From assembly GCA_027618515.1 (NCBI GenBank), contig JAQCEV010000012.1:1-44173 (forward strand): a DNA stretch of 44,173 bases, in the 5' to 3' direction. Position 1 is the stretch's first letter, and every line of letters starts with the position of its first letter. This document shows positions 35,361 to 43,568 of the stretch, one piece after another. The position numbers and the translations under genes were made by a program. Source of the DNA: Chloroflexota bacterium (GTDB lineage: Bacteria > Chloroflexota > Dehalococcoidia > Lucifugimonadales > Australimonadaceae). The notes beneath the pieces are model-generated. The model ran no database searches. It worked only from the letters and a program-made list of their open reading frames with translations, and was not told where the DNA came from.

Positions 35361-36104
35361 ATGTCGATAATCGAAGAAGTCCTAGATCTGCCTGTAGATG
35401 AGGGGGAGATGGCGGTCTTCACGTATCGCGAAGACGATGATCTGCAGCGGCCCGCTATCGTTCTGTTGCATGACGCGCACGGGCTGATCCGAGGAACCTT
35501 GGACATCGCGAGAGGGCTGGCAGCGGAGGGCTTCGTGGTTGCAGCACCCGATACGTTTCACCGTGCGGGGAGGATGATGACCGATGGGTCGGGTCCCGCT
35601 CAACAGGACAGTATGCTGCTGCGCAAGGGCATGACGAACGACGGCCACCTCTCGGACATGAATCGCCTAGCGAAGCATCTCCGGTCCCAGGCTTACGTCA
35701 CCGACGGGCCCGTAGGCGTCACGGGGTTCTGCCTTGGAGGGCGCATCGCGTTCCTGGCAGCGGCTCAGGGTGTAGGGTTCGGTCCATCGGTGCTGTTCTA
35801 CCCCACTCGTCTGTGGCAATCAGATCCTGCGGTTCCAAATGCCCCTACCCCACTGAGCGTAGCGAACGTCATCAACCCGATGCTCAGTTTCTTTCCTGAG
35901 CTCGACCCGCAGAACCCGCCAGAGCGGGTCGAAGAATTCGAGAGGACTCTAGCTTGCGCACCAGTCGAGTCGATCGTTGTACCTAACGGCAAGCATGGTT
36001 TCGCACAACCTGGCGGAGCCAATTTCCAGCCGGAGCATGGGCCAGAGGCTTGGCAGCGCTGTATCGCGTTCTTCAAGCAGCATCTACCAGTCGCTCCGGC
36101 GTAG
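35361..36104 (+). CDS. Dienelactone hydrolase family protein
   Basis: Alpha/beta hydrolase, 247 residues from ATG 35361 with GGAGG ten nt upstream. Nucleophile elbow GFCLGGR (Cys), oxyanion region LLHDAHGLIRGT, and C-terminal His in PNGKHGFAQPGG; the Asp is not certain. Members hydrolyse dienelactones in beta-ketoadipate-type aromatic breakdown or other small esters; the real substrate is unknown. Eleven nt ahead of the ABC ATPase. Confidence 0.9.
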   Translation: MSIIEEVLDLPVDEGEMAVFTYREDDDLQRPAIVLLHDAHGLIRGTLDIARGLAAEGFVVAAPDTFHRAGRMMTDGSGPAQQDSMLLRKGMTNDGHLSDMNRLAKHLRSQAYVTDGPVGVTGFCLGGRIAFLAAAQGVGFGPSVLFYPTRLWQSDPAVPNAPTPLSVANVINPMLSFFPELDPQNPPERVEEFERTLACAPVESIVVPNGKHGFAQPGGANFQPEHGPEAWQRCIAFFKQHLPVAPA

Positions 36105-36114
36105 GGAGGCGATC

Positions 36115-36852
36115 ATGAGTGGCATACGGGCGTTGCACCTAAAGTTGCAGTACTCCGGAACGGAGACGCCAGCGGTCAATATCTCCGATCTGACTGTTGA
36201 ACCAGGTGAGTTCATGGCCATCATGGGCGAATCGGGATCCGGCAAGACTAGCCTGTTACGGTTGATCGCAGGCTTGGAAAACCCCGATGAGGGGGACATC
36301 TACATCGGCGGAGAGTGGATGAACAACACCCCGGTCGGGCGCCGACCTGTGCAGATGATATTCCAGAGTTTGGCGCTTTGGCCGCACCTTAAAGTGATGG
36401 ATGAGCGCGGCTACTCCAATCTGAGCTTCCCGCTGAAGGTTCGCCGCTGGACGCAAGCGCAGATCGTGGATCGCGTCAGAGGAGTGAGCAACCGAGTTGG
36501 GCTCAAAGAAGAGCTGTACTCGCGGCGGCCTAATGAATTGTCTGGCGGAGAGCGCCAACGGGTCGCGTTAGCTCGCGCCATGGTGACGGAATCCAAGATG
36601 TTCTTGATGGATGAGCCCTTGAGCAGCCTGGACCCTATTAGTAGGCCGAAGATGCGTACTGAGATACGTCGGTTGCACGACGAGCTAGGTGCAACGACGG
36701 TTTACGTTACGCACAATGGGGTCGACGCCAGAGACATGGCAGACCGCATCGCCGTAATGCAGAACGGGCGCATCATCCGGGTAGGCACGTACGCCGACCT
36801 GACTTCAGCGACAGCCGACCCGTACGTGCGTTTGCTGCTGTCCTCGTTCTAG
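36115..36852 (+). CDS. ABC transporter ATP-binding protein
   Basis: 245 residues from ATG 36115 (AGGGAGG six nt upstream). Walker A GESGSGKT, Q-loop MIFQSLALWPHL, signature LSGGERQR, Walker B MFLMDEPLSSLD, H-loop THN. It resembles the importer type (MalK/UgpC), but has no C-terminal TOBE domain. No permease or binding protein is adjacent, so its transporter partner is elsewhere or it works with the DLH gene in an unknown way. Confidence 0.92.
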   Translation: MSGIRALHLKLQYSGTETPAVNISDLTVEPGEFMAIMGESGSGKTSLLRLIAGLENPDEGDIYIGGEWMNNTPVGRRPVQMIFQSLALWPHLKVMDERGYSNLSFPLKVRRWTQAQIVDRVRGVSNRVGLKEELYSRRPNELSGGERQRVALARAMVTESKMFLMDEPLSSLDPISRPKMRTEIRRLHDELGATTVYVTHNGVDARDMADRIAVMQNGRIIRVGTYADLTSATADPYVRLLLSSF

Positions 36853-36870
36853 GCTCGTGGCGGCAATCTC

Positions 36871-38256
36871 CTACAGGCCGTAAGCCTCAAGGAAGCGGAG
36901 CCATATCTCGCTCATCGTGGGGTACGCGGGTACGGCGTGCCAGAGCGTCTCTAGCGGGACTTGGCCGACGATGGCGATCGTGGCAGCGTGTAGCAGCTCA
37001 CCAGCTTCAGGCCCAACCAGCGTGACACCCACAAGAACGTGGCGATCCTCATCGACGATCCACTTGGCGCCGCCCCGGATGCCCCTACCGCGGAGTGACA
37101 CTCCGCCGACGTTCAACCCAAGCTCGATGGCTCTGATGCTCAATCCCTTGGCCACCGCAGCGCTCTCGGTGAGCCCGACAGTGGCGATCTGCGGGTCAGT
37201 GAATATCACGCCGGGCACCGCGACATGATCTGCCCAAGCTGATGTCCCTTTGCCGAGGATGTGATCTCCGGCCTGCCTCGCTTGATACTTGCCCTGGTGG
37301 GTCATCATGGCGCGACCGTTGACGTCACCAACGGCGTACAGCCAGCCGCCATCCACGCCGAATACCTGAAGCGCGTCGTTCACTCCGAGGGCGGCACTTG
37401 GTTTCAAACCGACCGCCTCCAGGCCAAGATCCGCCGTGTTGGGCTGGCGCCCGACTGCGAGTACTAGCTCAGCAGCTGTGATGCGCTCGCCGTTGTCGAG
37501 GACGACGGTGACTCCACTCGCATCTCGAGCCACCGATACGATGGCGCATCCTGCTTTGAGGTTGATGCCTTTGGCCTGGAACGCTTCGTCGATGATGTGC
37601 ATGGCAAAGGGCTCGACGCGGCGGGAGTCATCGAGGGTGCTGTGCGTTACGACGGTGACCTGGGCACCAAGTGAGTTCCACGCCTCAGCCATCTCAAGGC
37701 CAACTGCTCCTCCACCCAAGATGACCAGGGACTCGGGCACGTCTTGGCGAACGACGATGTCCCTACTGCCTAGGGGGCTCACGTCGGCGATACCGTCGAT
37801 GGCTGGAACGATGGAGCTTGAGCCTGTCGCGAGAACAACGGCTTTCCGTGCGACTAGATCGAGCGTACCCCCCTCAGCGAGGTCGACGCTGACGGCCCGT
37901 GGTCCTGTGAGGCGTGCGTGACCCCGGACGAGGTTCGCGTTCACGGACTCAACCCACTTCACCTGCCAGTAGTCGTTCCAGCCATTAGCGAAGGCGTTGC
38001 GGCTGCGGAGGGTCTTGCCTACGTCAACGGTGCCAGTGATCGCATCGGATATCGCAGGCACGGCGCGGGCGGCCGCCAGCGCTTCGGCAGGTCGAAGCAA
38101 CCCTTTGCTTGGCATGCAGGCCCAGTAGGAGCACTCGCCCCCAACGAGTTCTGACTCGATGATGACGGTAGTCAGGCCGCCGGGTGATGTACGTCCAGCG
38201 ACATTCTCGCCCCCTGCTCCACCTCCGATGATGATGACGTCGTACTCGATTGCCAT
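36871..38256 (-). CDS. Pyridine nucleotide-disulfide oxidoreductase (Lpd/MerA-like)
   Basis: FAD flavoprotein, 461 residues. FAD motif DVIIIGGGAGGENVAG, redox disulfide in GGECSYWACMPSKGLLRP (CX4C), NAD(P) motif LVILGGGAVGLEMAE, second FAD motif YAVGDVNG, and C-terminal dimer His-Glu in HAVPAYPTMSEIW. The redox loop CSYWAC differs from the CLNVGC of E. coli Lpd and is like an actinobacterial subgroup of uncertain substrate. No E2 genes adjoin, and the E1 genes are at the far end of the window. Good GGAG before ATG. Confidence 0.9.
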   Translation of the reverse strand: MAIEYDVIIIGGGAGGENVAGRTSPGGLTTVIIESELVGGECSYWACMPSKGLLRPAEALAAARAVPAISDAITGTVDVGKTLRSRNAFANGWNDYWQVKWVESVNANLVRGHARLTGPRAVSVDLAEGGTLDLVARKAVVLATGSSSIVPAIDGIADVSPLGSRDIVVRQDVPESLVILGGGAVGLEMAEAWNSLGAQVTVVTHSTLDDSRRVEPFAMHIIDEAFQAKGINLKAGCAIVSVARDASGVTVVLDNGERITAAELVLAVGRQPNTADLGLEAVGLKPSAALGVNDALQVFGVDGGWLYAVGDVNGRAMMTHQGKYQARQAGDHILGKGTSAWADHVAVPGVIFTDPQIATVGLTESAAVAKGLSIRAIELGLNVGGVSLRGRGIRGGAKWIVDEDRHVLVGVTLVGPEAGELLHAATIAIVGQVPLETLWHAVPAYPTMSEIWLRFLEAYGL

Positions 38257-38390
38257 TTGGGGGGTTCTCCGTCAGCCGCCTCGCCGATGAGGTGTTGGGT
38301 AGTCAATCATGTGATGAACGGCGCAGCGAGATGGTGCGCTCGTCATCTGTATACTGCCACTCCTAGTCGGGTTCAGAGGAAGGCTTTTCA

Positions 38391-39299
38391 GTGGCAGATT
38401 CGAAGGTGCAACAGTCCAAGCTAGTGTCATGGTTCTGGGCGACCAGGCCGTTCTCGCTGTCGGCGTCCGTCGCGCCCGTGCTAGTGGGGTCTGCACACGC
38501 GACGTCTGTGGTGAGCTTCGACTGGCTGCTGTTCGCTGTCGCGCTAACGGCGTCGATCGCGATCCAGATCGGGACGAACCTGACCGACGAGTACTCAGAT
38601 CATCGCAAGCACGGGGGCGAGGGGAAGCTGCTGGCGCCACACAAGGTGATCCAGCGCGGGCTGCTTTCGGAGCGCGCGGTGCTGATCGGGATGATCGCGG
38701 TGTTCGGGTACGGGATCGCAGGTGGGTTGTTCATCGTGTCGCAGACAGGTTGGCCGATCCTGGCCATCGGGGTGGCGAGCGTGGCTGCGGCATACCTGTA
38801 CGCCGGTGGGCCATTCCCGCTGGGCAACTACGGCCTGGGCGAGCCGGTGGTGTTCCTGTTCATGGGCCCCATCATGGTGATGGGGGCGTACTACGTGCAA
38901 ACGGAGCAGGTGACGTGGACGGCGTTCGTGGTGTCGCTTCCGGTGGCGTTCATCGTGACGGCAATCCTGCATTGCAACAATCTGCGGGATATCAGCGAGG
39001 ATCAGGCCGTCGGCAAGCGAAGCATCGCGGCGGCGATCGGCGTTAGGCCCAGCAATTGGCTGTACGCCGCGCTGATGGGCGCGGCGTACCTGTCGATAAT
39101 CGTGGCAAGCGCAACAGGGGCGATTTCAGCCTGGGCGTTGCTCGGGCTGGCCCCTGCCCCATTCGCGTTCGACGCCGTTCGCAGGGTGTTCGCGGCTGAA
39201 GACCGGCCTGCGATGAACCGAATCATGGTGCGGAGCGCGAAGGTTCACGGCTGGACCGGTGTGACCCTGGCCGCCGGGCTGGCGATCGCTAGCTTCTAG
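38391..39299 (+). CDS. menA: 1,4-dihydroxy-2-naphthoate polyprenyltransferase
   Basis: UbiA-family membrane enzyme that prenylates 1,4-dihydroxy-2-naphthoate in menaquinone synthesis. 302 residues from GTG 38391 (AGGAAGG upstream), about eight membrane helices. First Asp motif TNLTDEYSDHRKHGGEG, second NNLRDISEDQAVGKRSIA; both are MenA-typical. Another UbiA member is possible but MenA fits best. Converges on the Rieske gene with no gap. Confidence 0.88.
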   Translation: MADSKVQQSKLVSWFWATRPFSLSASVAPVLVGSAHATSVVSFDWLLFAVALTASIAIQIGTNLTDEYSDHRKHGGEGKLLAPHKVIQRGLLSERAVLIGMIAVFGYGIAGGLFIVSQTGWPILAIGVASVAAAYLYAGGPFPLGNYGLGEPVVFLFMGPIMVMGAYYVQTEQVTWTAFVVSLPVAFIVTAILHCNNLRDISEDQAVGKRSIAAAIGVRPSNWLYAALMGAAYLSIIVASATGAISAWALLGLAPAPFAFDAVRRVFAAEDRPAMNRIMVRSAKVHGWTGVTLAAGLAIASF

Positions 39300-39623
39300 T
39301 TACGACTTAGGGCCGACGAGGATGTCATCCCCTTCGATACGGACCTCGTAAGCGGTTACTGCTTCATCCGCTGGAGGTGCTGTCGCCCGGCCGTTCTTGA
39401 GGTTGAAGAACCCCTCGTGGATCGGGCACTCGACCTCGCAAGTTCCTTCGTGCAGGTTACCTTCGCCGAGCAGACCGGCCTCGTGAGAGCACCAGCCATC
39501 TAGGGCGTAGTAGTCGTCGCCGATCCGGGCAACCAGAATCTCCTCGCCGTCGGCATTGGCGGCCAGCATTCCGTTGCCGGGGAGGTCGCTCACGGAGGCA
39601 ACTCTGACGAATTCTGTAGGCAT
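39300..39623 (-). CDS. Rieske-type [2Fe-2S] ferredoxin
   Basis: 107 residues, soluble. Cluster ligands CSH (GWCSHEAG) and CPIH (ECPIHEGFFNL), so two Cys and two His. Like small ferredoxins of ring-hydroxylating dioxygenases or nitrite reductase small subunits; no oxygenase is adjacent. AAGGAG nine nt before ATG. Confidence 0.92.
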   Translation of the reverse strand: MPTEFVRVASVSDLPGNGMLAANADGEEILVARIGDDYYALDGWCSHEAGLLGEGNLHEGTCEVECPIHEGFFNLKNGRATAPPADEAVTAYEVRIEGDDILVGPKS

Positions 39624-39687
39624 TTGGGACAGCTCCTTAAAGTAGCGCTAGGGCAAGTAGCAATGGGGTCATGGTAGCAAAAGCGGG

Positions 39688-40482
39688 CTAGCGCCCGGGG
39701 AAGTTTGGCTTCCGTTTCTCGACGAACGAGCGGACGCCCTCCAGGAAATCCTCGCTGACATCTGAAGTCGACTGCAGGTCGAGACGGGCTTGGGGGATCA
39801 ACTCCAAAGCGCCATGCTCGATGAGGTCGGCGATGACAGCTTTGTGCATGCGGTGGGACACGGGAGAGTTCTGCGCGATGTCCTCGACGAGGCCATCGAC
39901 GAAGGCGTCAAGCTCGGCGGGGGGAACGACGACACTGATCAAGCCTGCGTTGAGGGCAGCATCAGCGTTCATGAGGCGCGAACTGAGGAGCATGTAGCTG
40001 GTGTTGGCTGCGCCTGCCAGGTGCTCCAGGCGAGAGAGGAATGCGTGGCCGATGGCGATGCCACGCTTGGCGGCGGGCAGGCCGATCTGGGCGGTGTCAT
40101 CGCCGACGCGGATGTCGCCGTGGATCGCAAGCTCGAAGCCACCGCCGATGCAGTACCCACGCAGGACAACGATAGAGGGCTTGCTGAGGTTGGCTAGAGC
40201 CTCGCATGCGCCCTCGACGGCAGCTCGGTAGTTGCGGGACTTCTCGGGCGTGCTGCGGGTTTCCTGGAAGTCCTTGATGTCCGCACCAGCGGAGAAGGCT
40301 CTATCGCCTTCGCCGGTGACGAGGACGACGCGGATCGCGGGGTCGGCGTCCAGTTCAGCGAGCACTGCGGGGAACTCGCACCACATGTCGTAGGTGACGG
40401 CATTGCGTTGGTCAGGCCGGTTTATGACTACGGTCGCAGCTTGGCCCGAGCGTCGGACCAACAACTCATCGCTCACGTTCAC
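39688..40482 (-). CDS. Enoyl-CoA hydratase/isomerase family protein
   Basis: Crotonase superfamily, 264 residues: AFSAGADIKDF oxyanion motif, VVLRGYCIGGGFELAIHGDIRVGDD, LPAAKRGIAIG. The second acidic residue common to hydratases is unclear, so exact activity (hydratase, isomerase, decarboxylase) cannot be told. Overlaps the zinc-ribbon gene by 17 nt; both in one transcript. Confidence 0.92.
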   Translation of the reverse strand: MNVSDELLVRRSGQAATVVINRPDQRNAVTYDMWCEFPAVLAELDADPAIRVVLVTGEGDRAFSAGADIKDFQETRSTPEKSRNYRAAVEGACEALANLSKPSIVVLRGYCIGGGFELAIHGDIRVGDDTAQIGLPAAKRGIAIGHAFLSRLEHLAGAANTSYMLLSSRLMNADAALNAGLISVVVPPAELDAFVDGLVEDIAQNSPVSHRMHKAVIADLIEHGALELIPQARLDLQSTSDVSEDFLEGVRSFVEKRKPNFPGR

Positions 40483-40651
40483 GCTCCTCGTACTGTTTCA
40501 TGACGTCCCGCATGGTGATGCCCTCCTCGATCTCAACATCGTCGATGTTGGCGGAGGCGGCGGCGAGCACGCTGAAGCAGTTGTCGCACTGCCACATGTT
40601 GTCGCGGTAGACCATGGGGGATGAGCACTCAAGGCACTCGATAACGTCCAT
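40466..40651 (-). CDS. Small zinc-ribbon protein
   Basis: 61 residues. CLECSSPMVYRDNMWQCDNC gives CxxC...CxxC, a zinc ribbon, followed by an acidic-basic helix ending EERERER. TATAGT lies six nt before the ATG and no Shine-Dalgarno is present, again leaderless. Function unknown. Confidence 0.75.
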   Translation of the reverse strand: MDVIECLECSSPMVYRDNMWQCDNCFSVLAAASANIDDVEIEEGITMRDVMKQYEERERER

Positions 40652-40657
40652 GCCCTG

Positions 40658-40663
40658 ACTATA
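40658..40663 (-). promoter_or_regulatory. -10 box (TATAGT) for the zinc-ribbon/echA transcript
   Basis: TATAGT on the minus strand, six nt upstream of ATG 40651. No -35 is obvious. Confidence 0.4.
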
Positions 40664-40733
40664 CCGGTGACGTGGTGTTCACGGCTACCGGACACTACCA
40701 GGCTGCGCCTGAAACGGGGGTTGCGCGCGGACG

Positions 40734-40739
40734 TATAAT
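40734..40739 (+). promoter_or_regulatory. -10 box (TATAAT) for the selenoprotein gene
   Basis: Perfect TATAAT, seven nt upstream of ATG 40747, with no Shine-Dalgarno: the message probably begins at the start codon. A weak -35 (CTGAAA, 19-nt spacing) is all that is seen. Confidence 0.55.
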
Positions 40740-40746
40740 GCCGCGC

Positions 40747-41409
40747 ATGAACAAAGCTGATCTTCCTCCGATTCCCGTAACTATCTGGTCCGATATCGTC
40801 TGACCGTGGTGCTATGTCGGCCTGGCCAGGCTGAGAGAGCTCGCGAAGGACTACAACATCGTCGTTACGGAGAAGGCGTACCTTTTGCGTCCTGACACGC
40901 CACCCGAAGGGGAGGAGCGTAAGCAGCGACCAGGCGAGGCGCCGGGCGAATTGTCCCCTCACCTCCAGGCTATCGCGCAGGACGCGGGGCTGACGCAGAT
41001 GCGGCGACCGGATCGCCGGCCGAACTCGCTGAAGGCTTTGCAGGCTATCGAGCACGCGAAGGGATTCAACAAGGGCGAGGAGATCCGAGACGCGTTGTAC
41101 ACGGCGTACTGGGAAGAGAAGCGGGACGTTGGCGAGATGTCGGTTCTCCAGGAGATCGCAGAGGCCGTCGGGGTCGACTGGCCTGGGCTGAAGCTGGCGC
41201 TGGAGACGAACCTGTACTTGGACACCGTTATGGAGGACTTCCAGGACGGGATGGACAACGGATTCCAGGGGATCCCGGCGTTCATCATCGGCGATGTGAA
41301 GTTCACGGGCGCTCAGCCTATGGAAGTATTCCGGGAGGTGGCGGATCGTGCGGTCTCCCTTCTCGAAAAGGACCCTAAGGCGTTCGATGGCATCAGGCGC
41401 GTCCTCTAG
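40747..41409 (+). CDS. Selenoprotein: FrnE/DsbA-like thioredoxin-fold oxidoreductase
   Basis: Reads through TGA 40801-40803. The open frame starts at ATG 40747 (MNKADLPPIPVTIWSDIV), hits TGA as codon 19, and continues PWCYVGLARLRELAKDYN to TAG 41407. FrnE and 2-hydroxychromene-2-carboxylate isomerase relatives have WSDVVCPWCYIG here, so TGA replaces the nucleophilic Cys of CPWC, giving U19-P-W-C22. Downstream: LEIAEAVGVDW-type helices and the cis-Pro loop GFQGIPAFIIGDVKFTGAQP, both expected in the family. 220 residues counting Sec. A bSECIS-like hairpin begins 14 nt after the TGA. Alone it looks like an ordinary gene starting at 40885. Partner substrates unknown; sel genes are not in the window. 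Confidence 0.9.
40817..40834 (+). promoter_or_regulatory. bSECIS-like hairpin after the UGA
   Basis: Seven-bp stem (T40817-A40834 inward to T40823-A40828, one G-U pair) capped by the tetraloop GGCC at 40824-40827. The loop starts 21 nt after the UGA and its first two bases are G, which fits the published bacterial SECIS pattern (small stem-loop 16-37 nt downstream, G at the loop start). Confidence 0.7.
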
Positions 41410-41462
41410 GGCGGGCTTTTTGTCCCGATCGATGGGCCGATGGGATGGCTAACGCGCTGCGG

Positions 41463-42209
41463 CTAGCCGAGGTGCCGGTGGAGGAAGTCCATGACCACCG
41501 GCCATGAGGCGGTAGCGGCGGCTTCGTTGTAGCGGGCCGCGCTGAAGTTCTGGAAGTCGTGGCCTGCTTGGTACGAGTGGAACTCGTGCTCGACACCCAG
41601 CCTGGTTAGCTCAGCATCCAGTTTCGCTACGTCCTCCGGCGAGGGGTTGCCGTCCTCTAGGCCGAAGCTGCCCATAACGGGGCAGTCGATGCCGGAGGAG
41701 CGCTCGAAGGCGGTGGGGCCGTCGCCCCAGGCGGTCCATACGCCAGCCGGGTAGAACGGGGCTGAGGCCTTGAACTCGGGGATGGCGGTGGTCTGGAGCC
41801 AGGTGATGCGGCCGCCCAGACAGAAGCCCATGACTCCCACCTGCGCGGCGTCGACGTTGGCGAAAGTTTGCAGATGCTCGACCGCTGCGCGACCGTCGGC
41901 GATGACTTCATCGTCGCGGAGTTGCGCTACTTTTTCGAAGAGACGTTTGACGCGCTCGGGGGAGCCGGGTGGCAGCTCTTTGACCTCTTCGAGGATGTTG
42001 TCTTTCTGGCGGTGGTAGTAGAGGGGCGCGGCTGCGACGAAGCCAGCCTCGGCTACACGCTCGGTGAGCTTCTGGATGACGTGTTCGACGCTACCGAGGC
42101 CTTGGTTGACGATGACCGCAGGGAACGGGCCATCGCCATCAGGGATTGCCACGTAGAGGGGCATGGGGTCGCTACCGACTGTGAGGGTGTCCCAGCGTGT
42201 TTGAACCAT
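41463..42209 (-). CDS. Dienelactone hydrolase family protein (second copy)
   Basis: 248 residues, alpha/beta hydrolase. Nucleophile elbow VGVMGFCLGGRITW with Cys, IVNQGLGSVEHVIQKL near the oxyanion hole, SFGLEDGNPSPED with the likely catalytic Asp, and YQAGHDFQNF with the His. Distantly like the 35361 gene. The 42215 gene lies just upstream (5-nt gap), so they share a transcript. Confidence 0.88.
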   Translation of the reverse strand: MVQTRWDTLTVGSDPMPLYVAIPDGDGPFPAVIVNQGLGSVEHVIQKLTERVAEAGFVAAAPLYYHRQKDNILEEVKELPPGSPERVKRLFEKVAQLRDDEVIADGRAAVEHLQTFANVDAAQVGVMGFCLGGRITWLQTTAIPEFKASAPFYPAGVWTAWGDGPTAFERSSGIDCPVMGSFGLEDGNPSPEDVAKLDAELTRLGVEHEFHSYQAGHDFQNFSAARYNEAAATASWPVVMDFLHRHLG

Positions 42210-42214
42210 AGTCT

Positions 42215-42526
42215 CTAACCCTCGCTGATCTTGCCCTGCTCAAGCAGGTACTTGGCGAATCCGAGTCTGTTCTTGTCCAGCACAGGAGCGTGGGATTTCA
42301 GAGGCGGGCGCGGCACCGGGATGTACTCGTGGTGCTGGAAGCGTTCGGTGATGAGTTGGACGCGGAGTTGCTCAAGCGCTTCGACGACGTCCACCGCCCA
42401 GAGGCCTTCGACGTCGCAGCCAGGAAGCTCGGGGTACGAGGCGCGGCGTAGCCAGTCGCCGTCGGGCCCTTCGAAGGATTCCATGATCAGCTTGTACGGA
42501 ACGGCCAGGTACTCTTCGAGCTCCAT
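42215..42526 (-). CDS. HicB-like domain protein
   Basis: 103 residues. YKLIMESFEGPDGDWLRRASYPELPGCDVEGLWAVDVVEALEQL follows the HicB pattern (partial strand, then YPELPGC-x-GdT.eEAL) seen in antitoxins of HicAB modules, though WAV.. replaces the usual Thr-rich turn. No HicA-like toxin is adjacent, and the C-terminal VPRPPLKSHAPVLDKNRLG lacks an obvious DNA-binding fold. It may be a stand-alone protein of the RNase H-like HicB fold. GGAGGGGGAAG right before ATG. Confidence 0.6.
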   Translation of the reverse strand: MELEEYLAVPYKLIMESFEGPDGDWLRRASYPELPGCDVEGLWAVDVVEALEQLRVQLITERFQHHEYIPVPRPPLKSHAPVLDKNRLGFAKYLLEQGKISEG

Positions 42527-42668
42527 CTTCCCCCTCCGATACCGAGGTGTCGTTGCATTCTACGCACGTCCGGCGTGCTATGCCCACCAGTAAGAGTAGC
42601 CATCGGCGAGTCACAAGGGACGTTGGAATTGATATGGTTAGCCCAATCAGCTCGCTCAGGAGACGACC

Positions 42669-43564
42669 ATGGCACAGATCATAGGCAGAGTAGCGCTCTC
42701 TCACGGTCCGCAGTTGCTGATGCCGCCGGAAGAGTGGGGGCGGTTGCCGAAGGGGCGCGAGCCACGGCCTCCTGAGCGTCCAGAGTTGGAGAAGCACCTG
42801 ACACCAGAGGTGCAACAGGCGTACTACGAGCGCTGCCTGGCGGCGATGGACACGCTGGCAAAGCAGATCGACGCTTGGAAGCCGGACGCGATCATCGTGA
42901 TCGGCGACGACCAGAACGAGAACATCAAGGACGACAACAACCCGCCGATCTGCATCTACATCGGCGATGAGGTTGACGCATCGCTGAGGTCTGCGGAGTC
43001 CTCGCAGGCTGGGACAGGGACGACGCACTACAAGGTTGACGCGGAGTTGGCGCGCGGGTTGGTGGAAGGCTTGATGGACCTGGACATGGATCCCGCGTGG
43101 TCGATGAGGACTCGGCTGGAGACGGCATGGGACACGCCATCGCCCGGCCTCTGCACTTCACGACGCCGCGCGCCGATTACCCGATCATCCCGCTGATGCT
43201 GAACACGTACTACCCGCCCGCGCCGTCGCCGAAGCGTTGCGTGCGGCTGGGCCAAGCGCTGAAGCAAGTGATCGATGGATTCTCGGGCGATCAGGGTGTG
43301 GTCATCATGGGTTCCGGCGGGCTGAGCCACATCATGATCGATGAGGACTTGGACCATGGGTTCATGGATGCGCTGGAGCGGAACGATCTGGATTACATGG
43401 CGGCGATGGACCCGGCGCAACTGACAACGGGGACGTCGGAGATCCGGAATTGGATCGCGACCGCTGGTGCGGGAACGACGCCGGGGAAGATGGTCGATTA
43501 CGTGCCTGCTTACCGGAATGCTCACGGCATCGGGTGTGCGATGGGCTTCGCGGTGTGGGAGTAG
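42669..43564 (+). pseudogene. Class III extradiol dioxygenase (LigB-like), frameshifted
   Basis: Cleaves catechol-type rings with Fe(II) in intact members. From ATG 42669 (GGAG upstream) the protein reads normally, with the iron-ligand region GRVALSHGPQLLMPP and IVIGDDQNENI, to about codon 142 (DLDMDPA), then turns to out-of-frame RTRLETAW and stops at 43196. In the next frame VDEDSAGDGMGHAIARPLHFTTP (family-typical) runs to the end, including GSGGLSHIMI. One missing base near 43095-43097 explains the break; the reconstructed protein is about 298 residues. May be a sequencing error or a true frameshift. The SDR gene follows four nt later. Confidence 0.8.
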
Positions 43565-43568
43565 CTGG

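Noticed and set aside
40885-41409. Reading the thioredoxin-fold gene as starting at ATG 40885
   Set aside because: It would lose the whole active site and first strand; the frame is open to ATG 40747 with a single TGA at the catalytic Cys.
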